This document shows, in pieces, positions 54,778-64,000 of a DNA stretch of 64,000 nt (the stretch's first letter is position 1; each line of letters opens with the position of its first letter). The DNA lies in contig CBFICB010000002.1 of assembly GCA_965661005.1 (NCBI GenBank), forward strand, positions 248,001 to 312,000, written 5' to 3'. Origin of the DNA: UBA5109 sp965661005. GTDB lineage: Bacteria; Pseudomonadota; Gammaproteobacteria; Pseudomonadales; Pseudohongiellaceae. The notes beneath the pieces are model-generated. The model was given only the letters and a program-made list of their open reading frames with translations. It searched no databases and had not been told where the DNA came from. The position numbers and the translations under genes were made by a program.

Positions 54778-56061
54778 TTAGGATTTATAAAGTAGATGAA
54801 AAAGCTTTTTCCCACGCTTTAAAAGGAAATATTTCCCAAAAAAAGCTGAATTCCAGTCCAGTACCATAGCATTATCTTCTATCTTTTCGCCATTAACTGT
54901 TACAGCCCCATTCCCTATAAATTCACGAGCCATTTTATTGGAACTGGCCAGTTCACTATCAACCAGGGCCTGAACCAGAGCTAAGCTGGAATCGGAAGAA
55001 GCAGACGATGGCATACCATCTTGTTTCAATTTCTCAAAGTCACTTTCAGTCATTGCTGATATATCTCCACTGAATAAAGCCTCGGAGATACGTTCTGCTG
55101 CGACCAGGCCTTCTTCCCCATGCACGAGCCTGGTTACTTCTTTGGCTAATATGCCTTGTGCTTCTGGTCTGCCCTGAGCACTTTTATCTTTTTCCTCAAT
55201 AGCTTTAATTTCTGCCACATCTAAAAATGTAAAATAGTTTAAGAATTTATACACATCTGCATCAGCCGTATTAATCCAGAACTGATAAAAGGCATAACAA
55301 GACGTTCTGGAAGGATCTAGCCAGATCGTACCTTCTTCAGTTTTACCGAACTTACCTCCATCCGCCTTGGTCACCAGAGGTAAAGTAAGGCCATAAACCT
55401 GTTGTTGATTCATTCGACGAGTAAGGTCTATACCCGCCGTGATATTCCCCCACTGATCGCTACCTCCGATTTGTACTGTACAATCGAGCTTTCGGTTTAA
55501 TTCGGCAAAGTCGTATGATTGCAAAATCATATAGGTGAATTCGGTATAGGATATTCCTTCGCCTTCTCGTTCTATACGTTGTTTCACGCTTTCTTTCTGA
55601 ATCATGGCATTGACGGAAAAATGTTTGCCAATATCGCGCAAGAAAGTAATGACATCTAGATTTTCAGTCCACTCCAGATTATTAACAACTAAAGCAGAAT
55701 TCTCTCCACAATCAAAGTCAATAAACTGTTCTAACTGCTTTTTAATACTGGCGGTCCACGCCTTCGTCACCTCGGAAGTATTTAGCTTCCTCTCCTGCGA
55801 TTTAAAGCTTGGATCACCGATCATTCCCGTTGCGCCACCCGCTACAGCAATAGGTTTATGTCCTGCTAACTGAAAACGCTTAAGCGCCAACAAAGGCACC
55901 AGACTTCCTATGTGCAAACTATCTGCTGTAGGATCAAAGCCACAATAAACTGTACGACCATCCGATAATAAGTGACTTTCCAGCTCTTCTTCACCAGCTG
56001 TTTGGGCTATTAGCCCCCGGTTTCTAAGTTCTTCAACGATATTGAGATTAGTGCTTGTCAT
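54778..56061 (-). CDS. tyrS: Tyrosyl-tRNA synthetase
   Basis: TyrRS charges tRNA-Tyr. The product (about 427 residues) starts MTSTNLNIVEELRNRGLIAQ. It has the class I HIGH-type motif in DPTADSLHIGSLVPL, the tyrosine-binding YDFAELNRKL and GGSDQWGNI, the KMSKS-type loop KFGKTEEGTIW, and a C-terminal S4-like domain with SSNKMAREFIGNGAVTVNGE. I chose the ATG at 56061, where the family starts; the frame extends 16 codons upstream without similarity. Confidence 0.96.
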   Translation of the reverse strand: MTSTNLNIVEELRNRGLIAQTAGEEELESHLLSDGRTVYCGFDPTADSLHIGSLVPLLALKRFQLAGHKPIAVAGGATGMIGDPSFKSQERKLNTSEVTKAWTASIKKQLEQFIDFDCGENSALVVNNLEWTENLDVITFLRDIGKHFSVNAMIQKESVKQRIEREGEGISYTEFTYMILQSYDFAELNRKLDCTVQIGGSDQWGNITAGIDLTRRMNQQQVYGLTLPLVTKADGGKFGKTEEGTIWLDPSRTSCYAFYQFWINTADADVYKFLNYFTFLDVAEIKAIEEKDKSAQGRPEAQGILAKEVTRLVHGEEGLVAAERISEALFSGDISAMTESDFEKLKQDGMPSSASSDSSLALVQALVDSELASSNKMAREFIGNGAVTVNGEKIEDNAMVLDWNSAFFGKYFLLKRGKKLFHLLYKS

Positions 56062-56263
56062 AAGGATCTTAAAAAATAAAAGCGGCAACTTTACAAGATA
56101 GCCCTGCAATTACAAGGCATATTTGCATATAAATCTAAAATCTCTATATCCACAAACATGTTTTTTTGAAATAAGTGCTTGGCAGATCAAAGTAAGCAAG
56201 ATAAAATCCCTTGGGTTTCCAGTAACTTAGCTTATATATTGAATAAGATACTCTAGGATTAAA

Positions 56264-57694
56264 ATGAATCTTATTGATTTGACTAAACGGCTGCTTAGCA
56301 AGCTGACCTCAACTGAGCTTCCCTATAAGCATCGCAATGCTTGTCTGGGGCTGGTTTTTACACTCTTAATTTTAATTCTGGTACCAGACTCTGAATCAGT
56401 CGTCCCCGAACCACAACAGACTGACTCTCTTTCCGAATCTGATATTTTTTCCTTCTCCACATCGACTTTTGATCCTTTAAATAATATCCAAGCAACAGCA
56501 AACCCGGAAGTTTCGACAAGCGCTGAAATTAAACTAGAAAATAAATCAGAAAACACTCTAGAGAGCAGGCAGATAGTTGAAGTTCGCCCAGGCGACAATC
56601 TATCTTTGATCTTTGATCGAGCCGGGCTCTCACCTCAAGATGTTTATCAAGTATCTAATAGTGGCAGCGATGCCAATATATTAACCAGACTATATCCTGG
56701 CTATAAACTGGCTTTTAACCTTAATGAAGAAAATAAACTCAATGAGCTCGAAGTCATTCTCAATCCGCTCGAGAGTTATCTCTTTAAATTAAATGAAGCA
56801 GACAGTTTTGATATTGAACGTGTTGAACGAGAGCCACAACTTATTCCCAGATATAAAGAAGCTACTATCAATGATTCCTTATTTTTAGCAGCTCAACGTG
56901 GAGGTATTTCTGCTGCAGTCACTATGGAAATAGCCGGAATATTTGGTGGCGTGGTCGATTTCATGCTGGATACCCGCGCCGGTGATAGCTTTAATGTTCT
57001 CTATGAAGAACGGCATTTAGACGGAGAGTTTATTGGCAATGGAGCCATTCAGGTGGCTCAGTACACCAACCAGGGTCAAAACTATACCGCTATCCGTTAT
57101 GAAAATTTAGATGGTGAAGTCGATTACTATAACCCTCAAGGTGAAAGTATGCGAAAAGCCTTTATCAGAAACCCAGTTGATTTCACTCGAATCAGTTCCA
57201 ACTTTACCCTTTCAAGGCGTCATCCAATTTTAAATACAATCAGAGCACATAAGGGTACCGATTATGCTGCTCCTAATGGCACTCCTGTTGTTGCATCCGG
57301 TGATGGTCGGGTTACATGGGCGTCACGAAATGGTTCATTTGGAAACCTGGTCGTCATTCAGCATGGCGAAAGGTTTGAGACTAAATATGCTCATTTATCT
57401 TCTTATGCCAGAGGTGTCAGAGTCGGCACTCGAGTCAAACAAGGGGATATCATCGGCTATGTTGGCAGTACTGGTGGCGCTACCGGTCCACATCTACATT
57501 ATGAGTTTTTAATTGATGGTTCACATAGAAACCCTCGTACTGTGCACGACCAGTTACCAAAAGCCGAATCAGTACCTGCTGAAGAAATGCCACGCTTTCT
57601 TCAACAGTCTCAAATTTTATTGACTCAACTGAATACTATAACCTCTGCTCCTACACTAGCTCAAAATACTTCTCCTACCAATACAAGGGAATGA
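56264..57694 (+). CDS. M23-family peptidoglycan endopeptidase (OapA/LysM-like N-terminus)
   Basis: The 476-residue protein has an N-terminal anchor helix (NACLGLVFTLLILILVPD), a LysM/OapA-like domain (VEVRPGDNLSLIFDRAGLSP), and a C-terminal M23 domain. The zinc motifs are HKGTDYAAPNGTPV and GPHLHYEF, as in MepM/YebA. It would cut peptidoglycan cross-links in the periplasm. Its gene is divergent from tyrS and overlaps anmK by ATGA, the same order as in Pseudomonas. Confidence 0.92.
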   Translation: MNLIDLTKRLLSKLTSTELPYKHRNACLGLVFTLLILILVPDSESVVPEPQQTDSLSESDIFSFSTSTFDPLNNIQATANPEVSTSAEIKLENKSENTLESRQIVEVRPGDNLSLIFDRAGLSPQDVYQVSNSGSDANILTRLYPGYKLAFNLNEENKLNELEVILNPLESYLFKLNEADSFDIERVEREPQLIPRYKEATINDSLFLAAQRGGISAAVTMEIAGIFGGVVDFMLDTRAGDSFNVLYEERHLDGEFIGNGAIQVAQYTNQGQNYTAIRYENLDGEVDYYNPQGESMRKAFIRNPVDFTRISSNFTLSRRHPILNTIRAHKGTDYAAPNGTPVVASGDGRVTWASRNGSFGNLVVIQHGERFETKYAHLSSYARGVRVGTRVKQGDIIGYVGSTGGATGPHLHYEFLIDGSHRNPRTVHDQLPKAESVPAEEMPRFLQQSQILLTQLNTITSAPTLAQNTSPTNTRE

Positions 57695-58809
57695 GTTCCG
57701 AACTCTATATAGGTCTCATGTCCGGCACCAGCATGGATGCTGTGGATTGTGTGTTAATTGACTTATTCGAACCCATAAATGTCATTGATTTTATCAATGT
57801 CGATATCCCAAAAAAATTAAAACAGGACATCCTGGATCTTTGCCGCAAAGATGGTGAAAACCAAATAAAGACTCTTGGTGAAACCGATGTTGCACTAGGA
57901 AAACTTTTTGCCAGTGCGGTGATTTCCATAATCGAAAAAAACCAAATCAGCGCTTCACAGATTCAAGCCATTGGCTCACATGGCCAAACCATTCGCCATC
58001 AACCTCCCGAACAAAGTGATAGTGCTTTCACAATTCAAATTGCTGACCCTAATACCATTGCCGCATTGACGGGAATTACTACAGTTGCCGATTTCAGAAG
58101 AAAAGATATGGCTTTAGGTGGTCAAGGCGCTCCTCTGCTTCCGGTTTTTCACAAGCATCTTTTTAATAGCACACAAACTGATAGAGTCGTGGTAAATATT
58201 GGCGGGATAGCAAATATCACCTTACTCCGAAAAGACGATGCTCATTGCATTGGCTTTGATACCGGCCCAGGTAATGTCCTTCTAGACGCATGGGTACAAA
58301 AGAATTTAAATCAAGAATTTGATATAGACGGAAAGTGGGCTAAGGCTGGAAAAACCAATCCAGAGCTGTTGGCATTCATGCTTGAAGATTCATATTTTTC
58401 AGGTCCACCACCAAAAAGCACTGGTCGAGAATACTTTAATTCAGATTGGATTGATAAGGTTCTTATGGCTTACGCCGATGACATTCTCGCCGAAGATGTA
58501 CAAGCCACCCTGATTGATTTAACTGCTACCAGCATCGCCCAGGCAATTCTAGATCTGTTAGAAACTGGTGAGGTAATAATCTGCGGAGGAGGAACAAAAA
58601 ACTCTGAATTAATCCAGCGCCTCGAAACTCAACTTAAATCATTCAAAGTATCCAGCAGTGATGCTTACGGTGTCGACAGCGATGCTCTTGAAGCCATTGC
58701 CTTTGCCTGGTTTGCCAACAAAACCATACATAGAGAAGCTCTCGACCTGACTACAATAACCGGCTCATCCAAACCCCATGTGATGGGTGGCATTTATTAC
58801 CCGGATTAG
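57691..58809 (+). CDS. anmK: Anhydro-N-acetylmuramic acid kinase
   Basis: AnmK phosphorylates and opens anhydroMurNAc during cell-wall recycling. The 372-residue product starts MSSELYIGLMSGTSMDAVDC and has GSHGQTIRHQP, VVNIGGIANITLL, DTGPGNVLLD and EVIICGGGTKNSELI, the ASKHA-fold signatures. Translation is coupled to the M23 peptidase gene, which fits a shared role in peptidoglycan turnover. Confidence 0.96.
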   Translation: MSSELYIGLMSGTSMDAVDCVLIDLFEPINVIDFINVDIPKKLKQDILDLCRKDGENQIKTLGETDVALGKLFASAVISIIEKNQISASQIQAIGSHGQTIRHQPPEQSDSAFTIQIADPNTIAALTGITTVADFRRKDMALGGQGAPLLPVFHKHLFNSTQTDRVVVNIGGIANITLLRKDDAHCIGFDTGPGNVLLDAWVQKNLNQEFDIDGKWAKAGKTNPELLAFMLEDSYFSGPPPKSTGREYFNSDWIDKVLMAYADDILAEDVQATLIDLTATSIAQAILDLLETGEVIICGGGTKNSELIQRLETQLKSFKVSSSDAYGVDSDALEAIAFAWFANKTIHREALDLTTITGSSKPHVMGGIYYPD

Positions 58810-59041
58810 TTCTACGAATAAAATCAAAAAAAGCGTTACGGTGTTTTCAGCAAAGAGTCTAAAAAAATATCAGTCTTTTAGCTTTAAGAGAGCAATGGAA
58901 GAGAAATGGAAGTCCAATAACTTTCCATAGCCTATTAAGCAAAGCCCAGACGAGTTGTTATTCGCATATGGAAGTGGCTTATAAGCCATAAGAAGCTGCC
59001 TGAGTAGATAAGCAGCAACACTTTGGCAAGTTCAATAACTA

Positions 59042-59395
59042 CTAGATAGAAAAGCTCATACCGCAACCGCAGGTTGTAGTTGCCAATGGATTATTAACAA
59101 TAAATCTCGATCCTTCCAGACCTTCAGTATAGTCAATTTGTGAGCCTACCAAATATTGAAAACTTAAGGGGTCAACTAATAACTTCGCACCATTATTTGA
59201 AATGACAGTATCATCTTCATTAATGGCTTCGTCGAAAGAGAAGCCATATTGAAAGCCTGAACAACCTCCCCCAGTTACAAAAACACGCAACTTAAGGTCC
59301 GGATTACCTTCTTCAGCAATCAGAGTACTTACTTTTTTTGCTGCGTTATCGGTTAACGCCATTGCTACAGCATCGTGTGTTTGGACTACAGACAT
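59042..59395 (-). CDS. erpA: Iron-sulfur cluster insertion protein ErpA
   Basis: ErpA carries Fe-S clusters to apo-proteins. The 117-residue A-type protein has the three conserved cysteines in TGGGCSGFQYGF (about 45) and TTTCGCGMSFSI (C-terminus). It precedes bactofilin on the minus strand. The 232-base gap to anmK (58810-59041) holds no gene, only a short GGCTTATAAGCC palindrome near 58978. Confidence 0.95.
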   Translation of the reverse strand: MSVVQTHDAVAMALTDNAAKKVSTLIAEEGNPDLKLRVFVTGGGCSGFQYGFSFDEAINEDDTVISNNGAKLLVDPLSFQYLVGSQIDYTEGLEGSRFIVNNPLATTTCGCGMSFSI

Positions 59396-59481
59396 AGATT
59401 TTTTTCTAATAAAACCTGAAACTTAAACAGAATAGTTGAAACAGGCTTATTATGACAATAACCAACTAAAATAGTCAAGTA

Positions 59482-59931
59482 TTAGTTAGATACTTTAGCC
59501 GCTTCAACAACAATAGCTTCGATTTCAGATTCCACTGAAGACTCAGACTCCTGCACATCGAGTTGCTTATGTTTTAGTTCAGCAGGCGTACGATGGCAGA
59601 GGCTGCCATTCACTTCAGAGCCCATTACCATTTCAATTAAATGATAATAGACATTACCAACGACTCTGGCTTTAGCCGCCAATTCAATATGTTCACTTGA
59701 ATAAACATCACCTTCCACCAGGCCATTAACAATAATTGAAGGTGCTTTTATTTCGCCTTGAACCAGGCCACTTTCTCTAATTCTTACTTCAGCAGGTACT
59801 TCAGGGTCAGCATAAATGTTTCCTCTGACTTTACCTTCAACTTCTAATGTACCTGAAAAATGCAAGTCTCCATTTATTTCAGTAGATTTTGAAATTAAGG
59901 TTGTTACGTTTTCACTAAATTTATTTTTCAC
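59482..59931 (-). CDS. Bactofilin-family cytoskeletal protein
   Basis: Bactofilins form filaments that organise cell-wall enzymes. The 149-residue product has the polymer-forming beta-helix: VTTLISKSTEINGDLHFSGT, LEVEGKVRGNIYAD and IVNGLVEGDVYSSEHIEL, with repeated short strands. It lies between erpA and a coiled-coil membrane protein gene. Confidence 0.92.
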   Translation of the reverse strand: MKNKFSENVTTLISKSTEINGDLHFSGTLEVEGKVRGNIYADPEVPAEVRIRESGLVQGEIKAPSIIVNGLVEGDVYSSEHIELAAKARVVGNVYYHLIEMVMGSEVNGSLCHRTPAELKHKQLDVQESESSVESEIEAIVVEAAKVSN

Positions 59932-59969
59932 GAGTTTTCTCTTTGATGTTAAATAGGACTAGCTTTCTA

Positions 59970-60707
59970 TTAACGTTCCACTAACCATGCGAAATTTTTT
60001 TGTACGGTCTTGGCATTATCACCTTGAGAAACTGCCAGAATTTGAATTGCCTCAGGTATAAAATTTTCCGGGATTATTAATTCACCTTCAATATTTTGGA
60101 AGTATCTGAACTGTAGTCTTATATCCAGCTGGTTCTCATCAGGTGCTAGAGCACGGAGAGGAAATGAAATCTCGCTACCATCTTGTGTACCCATAATATT
60201 GACATTGGCATAACCGCTGATGAGGTTTTCATTGTTAGTTAATTGCTTCAATTCAATATGATAACGAACTCGATTCTCCTCCTCGGTTCCACTTAGGTCA
60301 AGCTGACCTATTGATAATCCGGTTTCATCATTTTCAGGAGACATAATTTGTCTATAAAACAAAACATCCTCTTCCAATTGAGCATTTGTTTGCCTTAAAC
60401 CAACCATCATTTCCTGCACTTCGACCAAGGCTTGTCTGTCAACCAAACTGGCCTGCTGCACATTAACCAAATCTTGCTGAACTAAAGCCAGTTGGTTTTG
60501 CAGAGAGTTGACTTCAATGCTTAACAGATCCCGCTCATTCCGGATATCGATACTTTCATTTATCCCTCGGTCATATCCATAGTAAATACCAGCAGCAGTT
60601 AAAATAACAGCAACAAAAAAAGCACTTAAGCTTAAGATTAAGTTCCGCATAGGCTTATGCGGAACCACAACCATTTTTATTTGCTTACTTCCTTTAACTA
60701 CCGCCAT
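59970..60707 (-). CDS. Single-span membrane protein, DUF6776-like
   Basis: The 245-residue product has one membrane helix near the N-terminus (LILSLSAFFVAVILTAAGIY), then a coiled coil (about 60-130, LLSIEVNSLQNQLALVQQDL), and a beta-rich periplasmic domain with SGTEEENRVRYHIELKQLT. This matches a conserved but uncharacterised family found beside argC and bactofilin genes in related gammaproteobacteria. A role with bactofilin in cell-wall organisation is only a guess from position. Confidence 0.78.
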   Translation of the reverse strand: MAVVKGSKQIKMVVVPHKPMRNLILSLSAFFVAVILTAAGIYYGYDRGINESIDIRNERDLLSIEVNSLQNQLALVQQDLVNVQQASLVDRQALVEVQEMMVGLRQTNAQLEEDVLFYRQIMSPENDETGLSIGQLDLSGTEEENRVRYHIELKQLTNNENLISGYANVNIMGTQDGSEISFPLRALAPDENQLDIRLQFRYFQNIEGELIIPENFIPEAIQILAVSQGDNAKTVQKNFAWLVER

Positions 60708-60724
60708 TTTTTACCCATCTAATA

Positions 60725-61756
60725 TTACGGCAGAACCGAGACAGTATTTAAACCAAGCGTTTCATCCAAGCCGTACATAATATTCATATTTTGTACTGCT
60801 TGTCCGGCCGCACCTTTTACCAAATTATCTTCAGCCACTAAGACAACCACCTTGTCACTTCCTTCCGGTTGCGTAACGGCAATTCGACACATATTGCTAC
60901 CACTTACCGTTCTGGTTTCAGGACTTAAACCAGCTTCCAGTACATCAACAAATTTTTCCTTACTATAAAAGTCTTCAAACAAGCTTTGTAAATCAACATC
61001 ATTTTTCAACAGAGAAGCATATAAACTTGCCTGTATACCTCTAATCATTGGTGTCAAATGCGGCATGAAAGTCAGGTTTACTGGTGTTTCACTATAGACA
61101 TTTAGGCCCTGAACAATTTCAGGTTGATGTCTATGCCCTGTTATCGCATACGCTTTCATATTCTCACTGACTTCACACAATAGAGTCCCCATACTAGCCT
61201 TTCTACCAGCCCCGCTAACACCAGACTTAACATCTGCAATCAAGGAGCCCGGATCAATCACATTATTTTTTAAAAGAGGTATTAGGCCTAGTTGAACTGC
61301 AGTAGGGTAACAACCCGGGTTGGCGATAAGAGATGCTGATTTAATAAGCTCTCTGTTAACTTCCGGTAAACCATAAACCGCCTTTTCCAATAATTCTGGA
61401 CAGGTATGTGGCACTCCATACCAATGAGACCATAATGCGGCATCCTTAATTCTAAAATCAGCTGAAAGATCTATCACCTTTACATCTTTTGCTAAAAGTC
61501 CTGGGACCAATTCCATCGCAGCACCATGAGGTGTAGCAAAAAAGACTAAATCACATTCAGCTAGTAAATCAGGATCTGGTTCACAAAAATCAAGCTCTAG
61601 GTGCCCGCGTAAATTTGGAAATATTGAAGACACAGCGGTGCCTTCTTCCGCTCTGGAAGTAACCATCTTTATAGAAACTTCTGGGTGTTGCACCAGAATT
61701 CTCAAGAGTTCTACACCGGTATACCCAGTAGCACCAACTATGCCTACGCTAATCAT
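60725..61756 (-). CDS. argC: N-acetyl-gamma-glutamyl-phosphate reductase
   Basis: ArgC carries out the third step of arginine synthesis. The 343-residue product has the NAD(P) motif GIVGATGYTGVELLRIL, FFATPHGAAMEL, the active-site Cys in LIANPGCYPTAVQLG (about 150), and SGVSGAGRKAS and HRHQPEI. No ARG box was recognised upstream. Confidence 0.97.
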   Translation of the reverse strand: MISVGIVGATGYTGVELLRILVQHPEVSIKMVTSRAEEGTAVSSIFPNLRGHLELDFCEPDPDLLAECDLVFFATPHGAAMELVPGLLAKDVKVIDLSADFRIKDAALWSHWYGVPHTCPELLEKAVYGLPEVNRELIKSASLIANPGCYPTAVQLGLIPLLKNNVIDPGSLIADVKSGVSGAGRKASMGTLLCEVSENMKAYAITGHRHQPEIVQGLNVYSETPVNLTFMPHLTPMIRGIQASLYASLLKNDVDLQSLFEDFYSKEKFVDVLEAGLSPETRTVSGSNMCRIAVTQPEGSDKVVVLVAEDNLVKGAAGQAVQNMNIMYGLDETLGLNTVSVLP

Positions 61757-62040
61757 TTTCTACTCTTACAAAGGCTCATATTCAAATCAGGGGCGTTATC
61801 ATAGCAAAACTCGGCCCTCTCCCACTACTAAAGCTTGATTCTATTGTATTTTTCCCAATATTTTACAGAACCTGGAATCAGCTAATTTATTAGCTGCTGA
61901 AGAACTGAAGCGAACCAGCATCAAATTAATTGATACTGTGTACAGGTTTTCGTTTTGGCGAATCGAATCATTTCTCAAGATTCAGGATTACTGCGATTAA
62001 TGTTATTATGGGGCGGTATTTTCATAGGCATAGAATATAA
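61757..62040. other. Divergent gap between argC and hemJ
   Basis: The 284-base stretch holds no gene. TTATTATGG near 62003 could be part of a promoter for hemJ-hemL, but no good -35 partner was found. Confidence 0.5.
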
Positions 62041-62469
62041 ATGGCTTACCTCTGGTACAAAGCTTTTCACGTTATCTCCATGACCTGCTGGTTTGCGGGA
62101 ATTTTCTATTTGCCCAGACTTTATGTTTACCATGCAATGGCAAGTGATGAACTAAGCCTTGAGCGCTTTAAGATAATGGAGAGAAAACTTTTCTGGGGCA
62201 TAATGACCCCTTCTGCAGTGCTAACAATTATTTTTGGCGGCTTACTCTTAAGCACTAATTTTCAATTTTACTGGCAGTCCGGATGGATGCATGCAAAGTT
62301 AGCTTGTGTTTTCTTGTTGCTTATTTTTCATTATATGTGCTGGCATTATTTAAAAATATTTAAGGCAAATAAAAACACACATTCTCATAAATTTTATCGA
62401 TGGTTTAATGAAGCCCCAGTCATTTTATTAATTGTCATTATCATTTTAGTTGTCACCAAACCTTTTTAG
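62041..62469 (+). CDS. hemJ: Protoporphyrinogen IX oxidase HemJ
   Basis: HemJ oxidises protoporphyrinogen IX in the inner membrane. The 142-residue product has four membrane helices and the typical YLWYKAFHVISMTCWFAGIF and YLPRLYVYH N-terminus, with a conserved His in each. The middle contains WGIMTPSAVLTIIFGG. It lies ten bases before hemL, another haem gene, which supports the call. Confidence 0.92.
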   Translation: MAYLWYKAFHVISMTCWFAGIFYLPRLYVYHAMASDELSLERFKIMERKLFWGIMTPSAVLTIIFGGLLLSTNFQFYWQSGWMHAKLACVFLLLIFHYMCWHYLKIFKANKNTHSHKFYRWFNEAPVILLIVIIILVVTKPF

Positions 62470-62478
62470 GAAACCTAT

Positions 62479-63783
62479 ATGTCTGAGAGTAAGTCTTACT
62501 CACGTTCCAAAACTTTATTTAAAAGAGCTCAACAACATATTCCAGGCGGAGTTAATTCACCTGTGCGTGCTTTCAAAGGCGTTGAGGGGAATCCCGTTTT
62601 CTTTTCTCGCGGGGAAGGAGCCTATGTTTATGATGTGGATGATAACGCTTATATTGACTATATCGGAGCCTGGGGTCCCTTAATTCTTGGTCACTGCCAT
62701 CCCAAGGTCATTAATGCCCTAAAACAACAATTAGAGCTTGGTCTTGCTTTTGGTGCCCCCACTGAGAAAGAAATCGAGATAGCTGATCTGATTTGCAAAA
62801 TAATGCCTTCTATCGAAAGCGTAAGACTGGTGAACTCAGGCACAGAAGCCACAATGAGTGCCATCCGATTAGCCCGTGGTGTTACCAAGAAAGATAAAGT
62901 TGTGAAATTTGAAGGTTGTTATCACGGCCATGTAGATTCACTTCTAGTTAAAGCGGGCTCAGGTGCCTTAACAATGGGAGCACCTGACTCGGCAGGTATA
63001 CCCGAAAGTACCGCGCAGCAAACTTATGTCCTGCCTTATAATGATAGCGATACAATTGAAGCATTCTTTAAACAACATGGTCATGAGATTGCCTGTGTTA
63101 TTGTTGAACCTGTTGCCGGCAATATGAACCTTGTCCCTCCCAAACCCGGCTTTCTGGAAAGCCTGCGTGAGATCACTTCGACTTATGAAAGCTTATTAAT
63201 TTTCGATGAAGTTATGACAGGTTTCAGGGTCGCCCTTGGCGGCGCACAAAGCATTTATAACATCGATCCCGATTTGACCACCTTAGGAAAAGTCATCGGT
63301 GGTGGCTTGCCTGTAGGCGCTTTCGGTGGAAAGAAACAGTATATGGATATGCTTGCACCCCTAGGCCCTGTCTATCAGGCTGGAACTTTATCAGGCAATC
63401 CTCTAGCGGTAACTGCAGGGCTGGTGATGCTTGAAGAAATTTCCCAACCTGGTTTTCACAAAGCACTCAGTGACACGACTGAGGAATTATTAAAAGGTCT
63501 TCAGTATCATGCTGATGCCGCTGGCGTTCCCTTCAGCACCAATCAAGTTGGCGCTATGTTTGGATGCTTCTTTTCAGAAGAGTCCAACATTTCAAGTTTT
63601 AGCCAGGTTATGAAATGTAATATTCAACAATTTAAAGGTTATTTTCATAGTATGCTGAGTCAGGGTATTTATTTAGCACCTTCTGCTTTTGAAGCAGGTT
63701 TTTTATCTGCTGCACATGGTAAAAAAGAAATACAACTAACACTAGAAGCTGCTGAAATAGCTTTTTCTCAACTCTCTCAATAA
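62479..63783 (+). CDS. hemL: Glutamate-1-semialdehyde 2,1-aminomutase
   Basis: HemL makes 5-aminolevulinate for haem. The 434-residue PLP enzyme starts MSESKSYSRSKTLFKRAQQH. It has PGGVNSPVRAFKGV, VNSGTEATMSAIRLARG, LIFDEVMTGFRVALGGAQ and the PLP lysine in TTLGKVIGGGLPVGAFGGK. It forms a unit with hemJ and is followed nine bases later by the partial kinase gene. Confidence 0.96.
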   Translation: MSESKSYSRSKTLFKRAQQHIPGGVNSPVRAFKGVEGNPVFFSRGEGAYVYDVDDNAYIDYIGAWGPLILGHCHPKVINALKQQLELGLAFGAPTEKEIEIADLICKIMPSIESVRLVNSGTEATMSAIRLARGVTKKDKVVKFEGCYHGHVDSLLVKAGSGALTMGAPDSAGIPESTAQQTYVLPYNDSDTIEAFFKQHGHEIACVIVEPVAGNMNLVPPKPGFLESLREITSTYESLLIFDEVMTGFRVALGGAQSIYNIDPDLTTLGKVIGGGLPVGAFGGKKQYMDMLAPLGPVYQAGTLSGNPLAVTAGLVMLEEISQPGFHKALSDTTEELLKGLQYHADAAGVPFSTNQVGAMFGCFFSEESNISSFSQVMKCNIQQFKGYFHSMLSQGIYLAPSAFEAGFLSAAHGKKEIQLTLEAAEIAFSQLSQ

Positions 63784-63792
63784 GGAATTATC

Positions 63793-64000
63793 ATGAAAAA
63801 CTATCATATCTATGCCTTAGGTAATGCCCTCGTTGATAAAGAATTTGAGGTTGAGGATGATTTTTTTCAGCATGAGAGCATTCAAAAAGGCCTGATGACT
63901 TTAGTCGATGGAGAATCACAAGATACTATCCTAGAAAGACTCATGGAGAGATTTGGTTTAAAGAAAAGAGCAGGAGGAGGTTCAGCTGCAAATACTCTTT
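63793..64000 (+). CDS. PfkB-family sugar/adenosine kinase, partial (cut by window end)
   Basis: An ATG at 63793 with AAGGAA upstream opens a frame that runs off the window. The first 69 residues (YHIYALGNALVDKEFEVEDD, ending AGGGSAANTL) match the start of PfkB kinases of the adenosine-kinase type, whose substrate-binding GGSxANT motif is visible. The ATP-binding half lies outside. Confidence 0.85.
   Translation, partial: MKNYHIYALGNALVDKEFEVEDDFFQHESIQKGLMTLVDGESQDTILERLMERFGLKKRAGGGSAANTL

Noticed and set aside
58960..59000. GGCTTATAAGCC palindrome as terminator between anmK and erpA
   Set aside because: The stem is only six pairs with no T run on either strand.

Overview
The window reads as a chromosomal segment of a free-living, moderately AT-rich gammaproteobacterium. 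The evidence is gene order. The block tRNA-Tyr, tRNA-Gly, tRNA-Thr, tuf, tRNA-Trp, secE, nusG, rplK, rplA, rplJ, rplL, rpoB, preceded by birA, coaX and a SPOR gene, and the block tyrS, M23 peptidase, anmK, erpA, bactofilin, argC, hemJ, hemL, are both arrangements known from Pseudomonas and its relatives. A marine Pseudomonadales/Cellvibrionales-type organism is my inference, not something the sequence proves. No prophage, insertion sequence or CRISPR array is visible.

Layout. Positions 1-9.1 kb hold the translation and transcription core on the minus strand, with leader RNAs and four tRNA genes. Positions 9.1-11.7 kb hold a SPOR-domain gene broken by an in-frame TAA, then coaX and birA. Positions 11.8-15.3 kb are a nitrogen locus: two amt ammonium channels flank a glnK that has a sigma-54 promoter and an NtrC-like site. 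Positions 15.3-25.5 kb are a complete type II secretion operon in the order E-F-G-H-I-J-K-L-M-C-D. Positions 25.6-33.2 kb look like a phosphate-responsive outer-membrane uptake locus: a TonB-dependent receptor, a beta-helix-type lipoprotein, Pho-box-like repeats, a TonB C-terminal-domain protein, a tiny ribbon-helix-helix protein, and phoR/phoB.

Positions 33.3-45.6 kb are mixed accessory genes: a DUF1552 protein, a glutathionyl-hydroquinone reductase, a tannase-family esterase, a glycosyltransferase, a DUF2272 protein, an AAA ATPase fused to NTF2-like domains that is also broken by an in-frame TAA, a Nudix enzyme, a secreted esterase, a zinc-ribbon membrane protein with HEYGH, and an AlkB-like oxygenase. 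Positions 45.8-52.2 kb hold the most interesting unit, a tightly packed six-gene operon. It encodes a fibronectin-like membrane protein, a sodium:solute symporter, a previously easy-to-miss 39-residue membrane peptide, a transcarbamylase lacking the usual aspartate-binding motif, an asparagine-synthetase-like amidotransferase, and an N-carbamoyl-amino-acid-type amidohydrolase. Together they suggest transport and metabolism of an unidentified carbamoylated or amide compound. A cytochrome P450 and a small lipoprotein follow.

Positions 54.3-54.6 kb carry a lone tRNA-Ile(GAT) next to two degenerate copies of part of itself, at the place downstream of tyrS where Pseudomonas carries an rRNA operon. 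Positions 54.8-64 kb are conserved housekeeping genes: tyrS, envelope peptidase, anmK, erpA, bactofilin, argC, hemJ, hemL, and the start of a PfkB-family kinase cut by the window end.
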